From contig JABDKA010000177.1 in NCBI GenBank assembly GCA_013002405.1, positions 1 through 38,894 on the forward strand: DNA of 38,894 nucleotides, written 5' to 3'. Origin of the DNA: Sulfitobacter sp. (GTDB lineage Bacteria > Pseudomonadota > Alphaproteobacteria > Rhodobacterales > Rhodobacteraceae). The position numbers and the translations under genes were made by a program. Under the pieces are notes generated by a model. The model was given only the letters and a program-made list of their open reading frames with translations. It ran no database searches and was not told where the DNA came from. Within the stretch, counting starts at the first letter, position 1; every line of letters starts with the position of its first letter. Below are positions 21,264 to 30,341 of this stretch, one piece after another.

Positions 21264-21685
21264 TGATCTTCTCCCTCTTTGGGCGCAAAAAGCGCAATGG
21301 TGTCTGCAGTCGTCAACCGCTTGTGGTCCCCGGCAAAGGCATATCCCTGCGGGCAGCGGTCGACGAAAAATTCCAGTTTCAGGGGGGCACCACCGGCATT
21401 GTCAAACAGCCCCGCTGCCAGTTGTTTCACCCCGTCATGCAGCGCCGCGTAATAGAGCGTTGATCCGCATTCGGGACAGAAACCACGTTCCGCCCATTCC
21501 GAAGACCGGTAGACCTTCACAGGCCCGTCGATTTCTACGCTCTGCGGATTGGTCGCGATCGAGACAAATGCGGATGAATTCTGCCTGCGGCACATGTCGC
21601 AATGGCAGGCCCGCAACATCGGTTTCTGGGCATCGGCGCTGACAGTGACAGCACCACACAAACAACGACCCTCAAGATGCACCAT
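21260..21685 (-). CDS. GFA-family zinc protein, second copy
   Basis: A 141-residue protein of the GFA (glutathione-dependent formaldehyde-activating enzyme, CENP-V-like) fold. Zinc ligands are visible as GRCLCGAVTV at 6-15, ACHCDMCRR and FCPECGSTLYY. The family binds zinc and sometimes glutathione; the actual reaction of most bacterial members is unproven. Its start overlaps the end of the preceding GFA gene by 14 bases, with GGAGGA eight bases before the ATG, and its stop overlaps the Spy-like start by four. It resembles its neighbour across the whole length, so the pair probably arose by tandem duplication. Confidence 0.87.
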   Translation of the reverse strand: MVHLEGRCLCGAVTVSADAQKPMLRACHCDMCRRQNSSAFVSIATNPQSVEIDGPVKVYRSSEWAERGFCPECGSTLYYAALHDGVKQLAAGLFDNAGGAPLKLEFFVDRCPQGYAFAGDHKRLTTADTIALFAPKEGEDQ

Positions 21686-22124
21686 GAGTGTTTTCCTCCA
21701 CAAATGGGTGTCTGGCCTCGTACTCGGCCTTGCTCACCCGCTCGACATCACCGGCAAGCGCGTAGCCGTCCGGATGCCGATCCGCGTAAACGATCCGAAC
21801 CAGCTTTGCCCCGCCCGCATTGTCGAAAAGCCCCGGGGCAAGTTCGAAATAGCCTGCGTCCGGCCCCTCGGGATAGCGGAACCAGACGGCGGAACCGCAG
21901 GTATCGCACCAGGCGCGTTCGCCGATGGAAGAGGAGCGGTGCGTCTTGACCGGCCCTTCTATCTCAACCCGTTGCTGCGGCACCTCGATCCCCATCTGGA
22001 CAGAACCGCTCCACCGGGTGCACATATCGCAATGGCAGGCAGAGATGTCGCCCAGCGGGCCGGTAACGGTCACTTTGACCGACCCGCACAGGCAATGGCC
22101 GTGATGTCTTTCCGATACGTTCAT
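21672..22124 (-). CDS. GFA-family zinc protein, first copy
   Basis: A 150-residue GFA-fold protein with the zinc pattern CLCGSVKV, ACHCDMCTRW and WCDTCGSAVWF. It starts in a four-base ATGA overlap with gltD and is therefore tied to glutamate synthase expression. It shares the LFDNAGGA...GYALAGD segment with the following copy. Formaldehyde detoxification was the historical proposal for the founder enzyme, but nothing here shows that activity. A link to glutamine or glutathione metabolism is only suggested by the operon. Confidence 0.87.
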   Translation of the reverse strand: MNVSERHHGHCLCGSVKVTVTGPLGDISACHCDMCTRWSGSVQMGIEVPQQRVEIEGPVKTHRSSSIGERAWCDTCGSAVWFRYPEGPDAGYFELAPGLFDNAGGAKLVRIVYADRHPDGYALAGDVERVSKAEYEARHPFVEENTHGAS

Positions 22125-23554
22125 TCCGCCGCAATCGCGCTCCTGGAACTTAACCGCTCAAGGATCGCTTCGGCGCAGTCACGCCCGTCCTTGATCGCCC
22201 AGACCACCAGGCTTGCCCCGCGTACGATGTCACCGACGGCATAGACGCCGTCGAGTTCGGTTTCGCCGGTGATGTAATCGGCCTTGATCGTGCCCCAGCG
22301 GTTCACGGGCAGGTCGGCCTCTCCCCAGAGCGTGGGCAAATCCTCGGGCTCGAAACCCAGCGCCATGATCACCAGATCCGCTTCTTCGACGTAATCTGCC
22401 CCTTCAATCACTTCCGGGGTCTGGCGACCCGTGGCATCGGGCGCGCCAAGACGCATCTTCTGCACCATCACACCCGTCACGGGATCACCGGTAAAGCCCT
22501 TGGGCGCGGTCAGCCATTCGAATTGCACGCCCTCTTCCTCGGCATTGGCGACCTCGCGCTGGCTGCCGGGCATGTTCGCCCGGTCGCGCCGGTACAGGCA
22601 TTTGACGCTTTTCGCGCCCTGCCGAATGGAGGTGCGCACACAGTCCATTGCCGTATCACCACCGCCGATGACGACGACGCGCTTGCCTTCGGCGTTCAGT
22701 CGCCCGGTGTCAAACTCCTCCACCGCGTCGCCAAAGCTTTTGCGGTTGCTCGCCGTCAGGAAATCAATCGCCCGCTCCAACCCCGGCACACCAACGCCGG
22801 GTGCCTGCAGTTCGCGCGACTTGTAAACACCGGTGGCGATGATCACCGCATCGTGCCTTTCGCGGATCTCGGCAAAGGTGATGTCCCGGCCTACGTCGCA
22901 GTTCAGTTCAAAGGTCACGCCGCCCTGCTCCAACTGCTCGTTCCGGCGCATCACAACGTCCTTTTCCAGCTTGAAGCCCGGAATGCCGTAGGTCAGCAGG
23001 CCGCCCGCGCGGTCATAGCGATCATAGATTTTCACCTGCACGCCCTGTCGCCGCAGGACGTCCGCTGCGGCAAGGCCACCGGGGCCTGCACCGATGATAC
23101 CCACGCTCTCGGGGCGCTCCTCGCGCGGTTTGATCGGCTGGACCCAGCCTTCTTCCCAGGCCGTATCGGTGATGTACTTCTCAACTGACCCGATCGTGAC
23201 AGTACCATGCCCCGATTGCTCAATCACGCAATTGCCTTCGCACAGACGGTCCTGCGGACAGATACGGCCGCAGATCTCTGGGAAAGTGTTGGTTGCCTGA
23301 CTGACCTCATAGGCCTCTTGCAGCCGCCCTTCCGCGGTCAGGCGAAGCCAGTCGGGGATGTTGTTGTGCAGGGGGCAGTGGCTTTGACAGTAGGGAACAC
23401 CGCACTGACTGCAGCGGCTTGCCTGTTCTTTCGCTTTGGCATCCACATACTCGGCGTAGATTTCTTTGAAATCGGTTCTACGCAGGTTCGGCGGACGCTT
23501 CTCGGGCATATCCCGTTCAACGCTTACGAACTTCAGCATCGGTTGTTTTGCCAT
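22121..23554 (-). CDS. gltD: Glutamate synthase small (beta) subunit
   Basis: A 477-residue NADPH-oxidising subunit that feeds electrons to GltB. N-terminal iron-sulfur cysteines are in CSQCGVPYCQSHCPLHN (Cys48, 51, 56, 60) and CGRICPQDRLCEGNC. FAD binding is shown by VGIIGAGPGGLAAADVL and NADPH binding by VVVIGGGDTAMDCVRT. ATG 23554, with GGGAGG seven bases upstream, was chosen over an in-frame upstream start at 23590. It is the first gene of a five-gene coupled unit that ends with gltB. Confidence 0.97.
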   Translation of the reverse strand: MAKQPMLKFVSVERDMPEKRPPNLRRTDFKEIYAEYVDAKAKEQASRCSQCGVPYCQSHCPLHNNIPDWLRLTAEGRLQEAYEVSQATNTFPEICGRICPQDRLCEGNCVIEQSGHGTVTIGSVEKYITDTAWEEGWVQPIKPREERPESVGIIGAGPGGLAAADVLRRQGVQVKIYDRYDRAGGLLTYGIPGFKLEKDVVMRRNEQLEQGGVTFELNCDVGRDITFAEIRERHDAVIIATGVYKSRELQAPGVGVPGLERAIDFLTASNRKSFGDAVEEFDTGRLNAEGKRVVVIGGGDTAMDCVRTSIRQGAKSVKCLYRRDRANMPGSQREVANAEEEGVQFEWLTAPKGFTGDPVTGVMVQKMRLGAPDATGRQTPEVIEGADYVEEADLVIMALGFEPEDLPTLWGEADLPVNRWGTIKADYITGETELDGVYAVGDIVRGASLVVWAIKDGRDCAEAILERLSSRSAIAAE

Positions 23555-23690
23555 GACCCGACCTCCCGGAAAGACGATGAGAGGACGCAATACCCGAACT
23601 TGGCGGAAGATAAAAGTAAGTAGTACTGACCTATAGTGCGGTTAATTTGCAATAGCAGTTCTATCTGCGGGCCGTTTTACCAGAAAGTAA

Positions 23691-23703
23691 GTCCGATTCG
23701 GAC
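23691..23703 (-). terminator. Weak hairpin downstream of uppP
   Basis: GTCCG-AAT-CGGAC read on the minus strand lies 8 bases after the uppP stop and is followed by TTACTTTCTGG. The stem is short and the T-run interrupted. It may end the NDUFA9-like/uppP transcript before the gltD promoter region. Confidence 0.3.
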
Positions 23704-23710
23704 CCAATAC

Positions 23711-24517
23711 TTAGGCTCCGGCAAAAAGGAATGCCATCGCGAGGCCACCAACAGCGATTCGCCACCAGCCGAAAAGGGCGTATCCATGGCGGCTCACGTA
23801 GCCAAGCAGCCATTTCACCACAAGCACCGCTGACACGAAGGCCAGCGAAAAGCCGACTGCAATGTCAGTCAGCGCCTCGGAATCGAGAAGCGCGCGGTTT
23901 TTGAACAGATCGTAGGCAAAGGCGCCCGCCATTGTCGGCATTGAGAGGAAAAAAGAGAACTCCGCCGCCGCCCGCTTTGAGGCGCCCAACATCAGCGCAC
24001 CCACAATAGTTGCCCCCGAACGTGAGGTGCCGGGGATCATGGCGAGACACTGAAAGAACCCGATCTTGAGCGCCATACCCGGTGGAAATCGCATGGCATC
24101 GTCGAATTGCGGAGCAGGTGCGACCCGGTCAACCACAAGCAGGATCAAGCCGCCGAGGATCAGCATCACGGCGATCAGCATCGGTGTTTCGAATAGCACG
24201 GTCTTGATGAAGCCGTGCGCCAGAACCCCGATGACCATGGCGGGCAGAAAGGCGATGAGCACTGACCAGATAAAGCGCCGCGCGGCCGCATCGTTGGGGG
24301 CAGCGGTGGCCACGGACCAGAGCCGCTGCGCGTAGATCGACAAGATGGCCAGAACCGCACCAAGCTGGATTACGACCTCAAAGGTCTTGCCCGCACTTTC
24401 AAATCCCAGGAAATGGCCCGCCAGCAGCAGATGGCCCGTCGATGAGACCGGAATGAACTCAGTCAGCCCTTCCAGCAAGCCCAGGAAGGCGGCAATCAGC
24501 GTGGTCGACTGATCCAT
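23711..24517 (-). CDS. uppP: Undecaprenyl-diphosphatase UppP (BacA)
   Basis: A 268-residue inner-membrane enzyme that removes phosphate from undecaprenyl diphosphate to recycle the lipid carrier for cell-wall synthesis. It can also give bacitracin tolerance. The two signature blocks are [20 protein letters not shown] at 13-32 and [14 protein letters not shown] at 162-175. Multiple hydrophobic helices fill the rest. Its start overlaps the stop of the upstream NDUFA9-like gene by one base (TGATG), so the two are coupled. Confidence 0.95.
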   Translation of the reverse strand: MDQSTTLIAAFLGLLEGLTEFIPVSSTGHLLLAGHFLGFESAGKTFEVVIQLGAVLAILSIYAQRLWSVATAAPNDAAARRFIWSVLIAFLPAMVIGVLAHGFIKTVLFETPMLIAVMLILGGLILLVVDRVAPAPQFDDAMRFPPGMALKIGFFQCLAMIPGTSRSGATIVGALMLGASKRAAAEFSFFLSMPTMAGAFAYDLFKNRALLDSEALTDIAVGFSLAFVSAVLVVKWLLGYVSRHGYALFGWWRIAVGGLAMAFLFAGA

Positions 24518-25503
24518 CAGCCGTTGCGCAGGTTCTGAGCCGATTCCTTGATCGCGTCATATTGACCGGAGGGGCGGAAGCGCCACAGGTAATCCGGCAG
24601 GATGGCCGCCATCGCCAAGGGTGTAATGCCCATATCGGCAAAGCCTTTGGCATCCTCGGCAACCACGTTGTCCTTGCTCAGGTTCTTGATCTGGTCGCGG
24701 GTCAGAATTGAATTGCTGAAAAGCCCCAGCGTAATCGTCTGGATCAGATCCAGCGTCCAGGCCATGACACGGGCGACCAGGCGCGGCACGTTCAGCACCA
24801 ACCGCCTGCGGTGAATGATTTTCAGCATGCGGTGCATCAGATCGCGAAAGCTCTCGGTCTCGGGACCACCGAGTTCGTAGATACCGCCTTCGACCTTGCC
24901 CAGAACGGCAAACTCCGCCGCCTTGGCCACGTCATCGACGTAGACGGGTTGAAACATGGTGTCCCCGCCCACCACCGGCAGAAAGGGGCTGATCCGGGTC
25001 ATGCCGGCAAACCGGTTGAAGAAATCATCCTCCGGACCGAAGACGATGGAGGGCCGCAGGATTACCGCATCCGGCGTGTGCTTGAGAACACCCGCCTCTC
25101 CCTCGCCCTTGGTGCTGGCATAGTCACTCTCGGCATTCATGTCCGCGCCGATGGCAGAGATATGCACCATGCGCGCCACGCCGTTTTCCGCCGCCAGCCG
25201 TGCGATTCGCGCCGGGCCCTCGGCCTGCACCGGGTCAAACCTGTTCTTGCCGCTTTCCACCAGGATGCCCACGCAGTTCACGACGGCATCGGCCCCCATC
25301 ATCGCCGCCTGCACCGAGGCATCGTCACGGATGTTGCACAGGATCGGCTCGACCTGCCCCACAACACCGTAGGGCCGCACGAAAATCGCCTCATTCGGAC
25401 GACGGACGGCCACCCGCACCCGCCAGCCCGCCTTGGCCATGCGCCGCGCAATGTAGCGCCCGACAAAGCCAGAACCGCCGTAGATGGTGACAAGCTTGGA
25501 CAT
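24517..25503 (-). CDS. Complex I NDUFA9-like NAD(P)H-binding protein
   Basis: A 328-residue atypical short-chain dehydrogenase of the NDUFA9 group. In mitochondria its relative is an accessory subunit of NADH dehydrogenase. The dinucleotide site is [17 protein letters not shown] at 4-20. [14 protein letters not shown] and [13 protein letters not shown] are the usual follow-up blocks, and YASTKGEGE supplies the Tyr/Lys-like element. ATG 25503 has GAGGAGG six bases before it. The long upstream extension of the frame lacks domain content. It is co-transcribed with uppP; the role in bacteria is unproven. Confidence 0.88.
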   Translation of the reverse strand: MSKLVTIYGGSGFVGRYIARRMAKAGWRVRVAVRRPNEAIFVRPYGVVGQVEPILCNIRDDASVQAAMMGADAVVNCVGILVESGKNRFDPVQAEGPARIARLAAENGVARMVHISAIGADMNAESDYASTKGEGEAGVLKHTPDAVILRPSIVFGPEDDFFNRFAGMTRISPFLPVVGGDTMFQPVYVDDVAKAAEFAVLGKVEGGIYELGGPETESFRDLMHRMLKIIHRRRLVLNVPRLVARVMAWTLDLIQTITLGLFSNSILTRDQIKNLSKDNVVAEDAKGFADMGITPLAMAAILPDYLWRFRPSGQYDAIKESAQNLRNG

Positions 25504-25675
25504 GGTCAGCCTCCTCGTGCTGTGCGAAACACTCGCGCAGATGTACCTGCCGGTCGGCAATGGGACAAGCGACAAAAGGTATCGCATTGCCCCCAGGGCC
25601 TTCTGGCGCGACGAATCTGCCCAAAGGCAATTGACACTCTCCGCTACGGCCCTTAAATCCCGCCACACGCAACCG

Positions 25676-25761
25676 GCCCAGGTGGCGGAATGGTAGACGC
25701 GCTAGCTTCAGGTGCTAGTACTGGCAACGGTGTGGAGGTTCGAGTCCTCTCCTGGGCACCA
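25676..25761 (+). tRNA. tRNA-Leu (anticodon CAG)
   Basis: A class II tRNA of 86 bases including an encoded CCA. The acceptor stem GCCCAGG / CCTGGGC closes the cloverleaf with discriminator A. The anticodon stem is CTAGC / GCTAG with loop TTCAGGT, giving anticodon CAG. A long variable arm and the TTCGAGT T-loop are present. The D-arm GGTGGCGGAATGGTAGACGC is typical of leucine tRNAs. Confidence 0.95.
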
Positions 25762-25788
25762 ATTTTTCTGAGAAACCTATGATCGAGA

Positions 25789-25842
25789 TTGGCCAGCCTG
25801 CCACATTTGTGGCCAACTGGCTGTGCATTCTCGCCACAGTTG
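25789..25842. promoter_or_regulatory. Nested inverted repeats between tRNA-Leu and the RTX gene
   Basis: GCCACA-TT-TGTGGC at 25800-25813 is nested in TTGGCCA (25789-25795) / TGGCCAA (25810-25816). CAACTG / CAGTTG follows just after. The region is more AT-rich than the genes around it. It could be an operator, a leader structure or the end of the tRNA transcript; which is not decidable by eye. The rest of the gap up to 25968 shows nothing more than a GGAG site before the RTX start. Confidence 0.35.
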
Positions 25843-25968
25843 CCGACAGGATTTAGACTTCCGCCAAGTTAACTGACGAAAAATTTGAAGAAAAATGCCA
25901 TCAAGCAGCAGTGGGGGCGACTCGGGTCGGCGTTTGTGGACGTTTGACCTGCCGTACGGAGTCGACTC

Positions 25969-27804
25969 ATGGCCACCATCACAGGCACTTCCCTGGACGA
26001 CCAGACTGCGCCGTTTCTCACCGGAACCACAGAAAACGATACCTATTTTGGACTGGAAGGCAGTGACCTGCTGTTCAGCTCTGCGGGCAACGACACCATA
26101 GACGGTGGTCCCGGGGATCAGGATACTGCCGACTACCGAAATGATCCCGCAGGCATCGACGCGGATCTTTCGACGGGCCTTGTCATTGATGGCTATGGCG
26201 ATACCGATACACTGATCGGGATCGAATTCATCCGCGGCAGTGCCTTCGGCGACCGCATCGTTGGGGTGCCGGGCACCTACAGTATATTCTTCGGTCTGAG
26301 CGGGGACGACACGCTTACGGGGGCGAACGATGACCGCTCCACCGATCTGTCTGGTGGTCAGGGCAATGACACGCTGACGGGTGGCACAGGCGGGGCCTAT
26401 TTCCAGCCGGGATCGGGCAGTGACCTGATCATCGGCGGGACCGAGGCCGAGGGCACCTATCTGCTCAACTACTTCTGGGATGCCGTTGGGGATGCGGCGA
26501 CCACGGGCATCAGCGTCACCTTTTCGGGGGCCCGTTCGGGCACGGTCACGGACTATTCCGGTGCGACCGACACCTTCAGCGGCATTGCCCAGATCGAAGG
26601 GACGGACCTGGCCGATTTCTTTACAGGTCAGGCCGGGCGGCAGGATTTCCGCGGACAGGGTGGGAACGATTTTTTCGACGGTGGCGCGGACGAGGACCGG
26701 GTCGATTACACCCGCTCCATATCCGATTTCGGCATCATCGGGGGCGTAACCGTTGACCTGCAGGCGGGCAGCGCAACGGACACCTACGGGGACACAGATA
26801 CCCTGATCAATATCGAGTGGATCCGCGGAAGCGAATTTGCAGACGACATTCGCGGTGACGGCCAGGAGAATTTCTTTGAAGGCCTGGAAGGGAATGACCT
26901 GCTGGTTGGTCTTGCGGGCGATGATGCGCTTGAAGGAGGTGATGGCAATGACACCGTCAACGGCGGCAGTGGCAATGACTGCCTGGAAGGTGGCGCTGGC
27001 ACAGACACGGCCCTCTATACCGGGGCGCAGACCAGCTATACGCTCACCCTGTCCAGTGACGGTGCCTCGCTCACCGACCGTCGCGCTGACGGGGAAGGCA
27101 CGGACAACCTCATGGGGATCGAGTACCTGGATTTCGACACTGACCTGCAGGATGGGCCCTTCTTTCTTCAGCAATTTTCGGGGCCCGCAGGCCTCAGCGC
27201 CCAGCAACTGGAAAGCTTCATCGAGCTCTATATTGCCTACTTCAACCGGGCGCCGGATGCGCTTGGCCTGAACTTCTGGGGCACCCAGTTTGTCAACGGC
27301 TTTTCCTTGCAGGAAATCGCGGCGCTTTTCATCGACCAGGATGAAACCCGCGCGACCTACCCCGAAAGCCTTTCCAACGCGGATTTCGCGACGGCCGTCT
27401 ACGGCAACGTCCTTGGCCGAACGCCGGATCAGGACGGCTATGATTATTGGGTGGATCAGCTTGATTCAGGTCTGGTGGGGCGCGATGTCTTTATCCTTGC
27501 GATCCTCGGCGGCGCCAAGGCGCCCCCGCCCGCGGATGCCACACAGGACTTCATCGATCAGCAACTGGCCGACCGGCAGTACCTCAGCGACAAGACCGAC
27601 ATCGGGGCCTATTTCGCCGTCCACGGCGGCATGTCGGACGTGGCAAATGCGACTGCGGCGATGCTGCTTTTCGATGGCAGTGAAAGCGGGATCGACGCCG
27701 CAGTCAATGCCATCGACGGCTATCTGGCCAACGCTGAGCAGGCCACAACCGGTGAATTCCTGATGCCCATCCTGGGTGTCCTGGACGACCCCTTCACGAT
27801 GTAG
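25969..27804 (+). CDS. Secreted RTX calcium-binding protein with DUF4214 domain
   Basis: A 611-residue acidic protein with glycine- and aspartate-rich RTX nonapeptides (GGxGxDxUx) in several clusters up to about residue 345, for example GLEGNDLLVGLAGDDALEGG and GDGNDTVNGGSGND. Between them are degenerate repeats ending DTLIGIEFIRGS and DTLINIEWIRGS. Residues about 410-500 form a DUF4214 domain (FIELYIAYFNRAPDALGLNFWG ..., GNVLGRTPDQDGYDYWVDQL). There is no N-terminal signal peptide; export by a type I secretion system with a C-terminal signal is usual for this class. The transporter is not in the window. A role in adhesion or surface layers is only a guess. Confidence 0.87.
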   Translation: MATITGTSLDDQTAPFLTGTTENDTYFGLEGSDLLFSSAGNDTIDGGPGDQDTADYRNDPAGIDADLSTGLVIDGYGDTDTLIGIEFIRGSAFGDRIVGVPGTYSIFFGLSGDDTLTGANDDRSTDLSGGQGNDTLTGGTGGAYFQPGSGSDLIIGGTEAEGTYLLNYFWDAVGDAATTGISVTFSGARSGTVTDYSGATDTFSGIAQIEGTDLADFFTGQAGRQDFRGQGGNDFFDGGADEDRVDYTRSISDFGIIGGVTVDLQAGSATDTYGDTDTLINIEWIRGSEFADDIRGDGQENFFEGLEGNDLLVGLAGDDALEGGDGNDTVNGGSGNDCLEGGAGTDTALYTGAQTSYTLTLSSDGASLTDRRADGEGTDNLMGIEYLDFDTDLQDGPFFLQQFSGPAGLSAQQLESFIELYIAYFNRAPDALGLNFWGTQFVNGFSLQEIAALFIDQDETRATYPESLSNADFATAVYGNVLGRTPDQDGYDYWVDQLDSGLVGRDVFILAILGGAKAPPPADATQDFIDQQLADRQYLSDKTDIGAYFAVHGGMSDVANATAAMLLFDGSESGIDAAVNAIDGYLANAEQATTGEFLMPILGVLDDPFTM

Positions 27805-27878
27805 CGGGGGCGCGGGGGCCCTTGCCCCGCACGGCAGGTGCTGATTAACCTCCGCGCAAAAACGCGAAGGAATGCATC

Positions 27879-28970
27879 ATGTCGGCCCCGGAAATCAAAG
27901 CTGAGTTCCTGATCCCCACGCAGGAACTCCGCGACGACCTGCCTTTCTTTACCAAGACTCTCGGCATGCGGCTGGAGAATATCTTTCCGGCTGACAATCC
28001 GTCGGTGGCCAGCTTTTCGGGCCACGGCATCCGCGTGCGGATCGAAAAGGGCGCCGATGTCGCCCCGGGCAAGCTGCGCATCCTGACGGACGATCCGGAA
28101 GGATTCGCGGAAGGCCAACGTCACCTCACCGCACCCAACGGGACAGAGGTCGATGTCGTGCCGCTGACGCCGGAGGTGGAGCAGCCCCCGACACAGCATG
28201 AATTCGTCGTCCGCCGTCTCAAGGACGAGGCACCCTGGATCATCGGACGCGCGGGCATGCAGTATCGCGACCTGATCGAATCGCGCCTTGGCGGGTCGAT
28301 CATCGCCAGCCACATCAGGATCCCGGACGGTGGCCCAGTGCCCGACATGGTCCATTACCACACGGTCGGATTTCAGCTCATCTTTTGCTACAAGGGCTGG
28401 GTCGACGTGCTTTATGAAGATCAGGGTGACAAGATCCGCCTGCACGCCGGTGACTGTGTAACCCAGCCCCCCGGCATCCGTCATCGCGTGGTAGAGGCCT
28501 CGCCCGAGATCGAGGTGATCGAAATCGGTGTACCTGCCGAGCATGTCACCACCATCGACCATGAGATGACCCTGCCCAATGGCACCGGCGACCCGGAGCG
28601 GGAATGGGATGGCCAGAAGTTTGTCCACCACATGAAGGACAAAGCAGAATGGAAGCCTTTCCGCATTCCCGGCTTCAAAGCGCGGGATGCCGGCATCTTG
28701 GCGGGCACCAAGGGTGTCGCGGGCATTCAGGTGGCGCGCAAGGATGCCGGGGCCGCCCCGCCCAGCAAACATGACGCGGACATCCACTTTACCTTTGTGA
28801 TGGTGGGGACCATGACCCTCGATGCCGAAGGGCAGCAGGCGCGCGATCTGGAGGCAGGCGATGCCTTCGTGATCCCCCCCGGCATGGTGACCCAGTATCG
28901 CAACGGCTCCGACGATCTGGAATTGCTGGAGGTCGCATTGCGCGGGGATTTCACGACGACAGTCCTGTGA
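27879..28970 (+). CDS. VOC-cupin-cupin three-domain protein
   Basis: A 363-residue cytoplasmic protein I cannot name. Residues about 8-50 look like the first half of a VOC module (FLIPTQELRDDLPFFTKTLG). A first cupin at about 135-225 keeps metal-type motifs (MVHYHTVGFQLIF, then PPGIRHRV). A second cupin at about 290-360 has DIHFTFVMVGTM and DAFVIPPGMVTQYRN, lacking the second-motif histidine. So one metal site is likely. It lies between the RTX gene (74 bases before) and the paa operon, and the 11-bp inverted repeat lies between its stop and paaJ. A role in aromatic metabolism is possible from position only. Confidence 0.72.
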   Translation: MSAPEIKAEFLIPTQELRDDLPFFTKTLGMRLENIFPADNPSVASFSGHGIRVRIEKGADVAPGKLRILTDDPEGFAEGQRHLTAPNGTEVDVVPLTPEVEQPPTQHEFVVRRLKDEAPWIIGRAGMQYRDLIESRLGGSIIASHIRIPDGGPVPDMVHYHTVGFQLIFCYKGWVDVLYEDQGDKIRLHAGDCVTQPPGIRHRVVEASPEIEVIEIGVPAEHVTTIDHEMTLPNGTGDPEREWDGQKFVHHMKDKAEWKPFRIPGFKARDAGILAGTKGVAGIQVARKDAGAAPPSKHDADIHFTFVMVGTMTLDAEGQQARDLEAGDAFVIPPGMVTQYRNGSDDLELLEVALRGDFTTTVL

Positions 28971-29011
28971 AGGCGGGGAATTGCCAACAGGGGAATTTCT
29001 TGCGGGAACGC

Positions 29012-29047
29012 GTTACGAAATCGTTTTATCACTTGAGATTTCGTAAC
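29012..29047. promoter_or_regulatory. Probable operator upstream of paaJ
   Basis: GTTACGAAATC (29012-29022) and GATTTCGTAAC (29037-29047) form a perfect 11-bp inverted repeat with 14 bases between, in an AT-rich 136-base gap. The paaJ start lies 60 bases downstream, after AGAGGAG. This is the only long perfect dyad before the operon, and PaaX is encoded at the operon's end, so PaaX binding is the simplest hypothesis. A -10-like TGTAAT is at 29081-29086; no strong -35 is seen. Confidence 0.6.
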
Positions 29048-29106
29048 ATTTTGCTTGTTTGCCCTTCCCGAAAACCTTAGTGTAATCGCTCAAAGAGGAG
29101 TAACGA

Positions 29107-30309
29107 ATGCAGGCTTTTATTTGTGATGCACAGCGCACGCCCATCGGGCGGTTTGGCGGTGCGTTGGCCTCTGTGCGCGCTGACGATCTGGCGGCCGTAC
29201 CCATTGCCGCGCTCATGGCGCGCAACCCGGATGTTGACTGGTCCCGTGTCGATGACGTGGTCATGGGCTGTGCCAACCAGGCCGGTGAGGATAACCGAAA
29301 CGTCGCACGCATGGCCGGGCTGCTGGCGGGCCTGCCCGTTGATGTCCCCGGTGCCACGATCAACCGGCTTTGTGCCTCGGGAATGGATGCCGTTGGTTCC
29401 GCTGCTCGGGCGATCCGCGCGGGCGACTATGATCTGGCCATCGCAGGCGGCGTCGAAAGCATGACGCGCGCGCCCTTCGTCATGCCCAAGGCCGAAACTG
29501 CCTTTTCGCGCGGCAATGCCGTCTATGACACAACCATCGGCTGGCGCTTTGTGAACCCCAGGATGAAGGCGCAGTACGGCATCGATTCGATGCCCCAGAC
29601 CGCCGACAACGTGGCAGAAGACCACGACGTCAGCCGGGCGGACCAGGACGCCTTCGCCCTGCGCAGCCAGGAACGCTGGGCCGCCGCCGACAAGGCCGGT
29701 GTCTTTGCCGAAGAAATTGCGCCCGTCACCATTCCCCAGCGCCGGGGCGATGATGTCATCGTGGACCGCGACGAGCACCCGCGCCCCGACACCTCGCTCG
29801 AAAAACTGGGTAAGCTGCGCGGCATCAATGGGCCCGATCTGACCGTGACGGCGGGCAATGCCTCGGGCGTCAACGACGGGGCAGCGGCCATGCTGGTAGC
29901 CTCCGAACAGGCCGCAAAGGATCACAACCTCACGCCCATCGCCCGTGTCGTGGCCATGTCCGCCGCAGGCGTCGAGCCGCGTGTCATGGGCATCGGTCCC
30001 ATTCCGGCCTGCCAGAAGGTGCTGGCCCGCGCGGGCCTGACAGCGGACCAGATGGACGTGATTGAGCTCAACGAGGCCTTCGCCAGCCAGGGCATCGCCA
30101 CGTTGCGTGCGCTTGGCATCGCCGAAGAGGCACCCCACGTAAACGCCAACGGCGGCGCCATTGCCATCGGTCATCCGCTTGGCATGTCCGGCGCGCGGCT
30201 GGTCATGACCGCCGCCCTGCAACTGAAACGCACCAAAGGCCGCTATGCCCTCTGCACCATGTGTGTGGGCGTGGGTCAGGGTGTCGCGCTCATCCTTGAG
30301 CGCGCGTGA
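29107..30309 (+). CDS. paaJ: 3-oxoadipyl-CoA/3-oxo-5,6-dehydrosuberyl-CoA thiolase
   Basis: A 400-residue thiolase catalysing the last CoA-dependent cleavages of the phenylacetate pathway, giving acetyl-CoA and succinyl-CoA. The acyl-accepting Cys89 is in TINRLCASGMDAVGSAARAI. The His motif is NANGGAIAIGHPLGMSGARL and the second Cys is in LCTMCVGVGQG near the C-terminus. The PcaF enzyme of the beta-ketoadipate pathway is nearly identical by motif; the paa genes that follow decide for PaaJ. It is the first gene of the operon, with AGAGGAG six bases before the ATG. Confidence 0.92.
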   Translation: MQAFICDAQRTPIGRFGGALASVRADDLAAVPIAALMARNPDVDWSRVDDVVMGCANQAGEDNRNVARMAGLLAGLPVDVPGATINRLCASGMDAVGSAARAIRAGDYDLAIAGGVESMTRAPFVMPKAETAFSRGNAVYDTTIGWRFVNPRMKAQYGIDSMPQTADNVAEDHDVSRADQDAFALRSQERWAAADKAGVFAEEIAPVTIPQRRGDDVIVDRDEHPRPDTSLEKLGKLRGINGPDLTVTAGNASGVNDGAAAMLVASEQAAKDHNLTPIARVVAMSAAGVEPRVMGIGPIPACQKVLARAGLTADQMDVIELNEAFASQGIATLRALGIAEEAPHVNANGGAIAIGHPLGMSGARLVMTAALQLKRTKGRYALCTMCVGVGQGVALILERA

Positions 30310-30341
30310 GTAGACCGCTCTTTCTCGAAAGGACCTGAGCT

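Noticed and set aside
25676-25761. tRNA-Leu as the attachment site of an integrated element
   Set aside because: No integrase and no second copy of the tRNA 3' end was seen in the window; flanking genes look chromosomal.
25777-27207. A 476-residue minus-strand frame across the RTX gene
   Set aside because: The plus strand has unmistakable RTX and DUF4214 repeats; the minus frame is the mirror image of these repeats.
27812-27830. GC-rich hairpin after the RTX gene as a terminator
   Set aside because: The 6-bp stem has a 7-base loop and no T-run follows; it is too weak to call.
29077-30222. A 381-residue minus-strand frame over paaJ
   Set aside because: The thiolase motifs on the plus strand decide; nothing recognisable is in the minus product.
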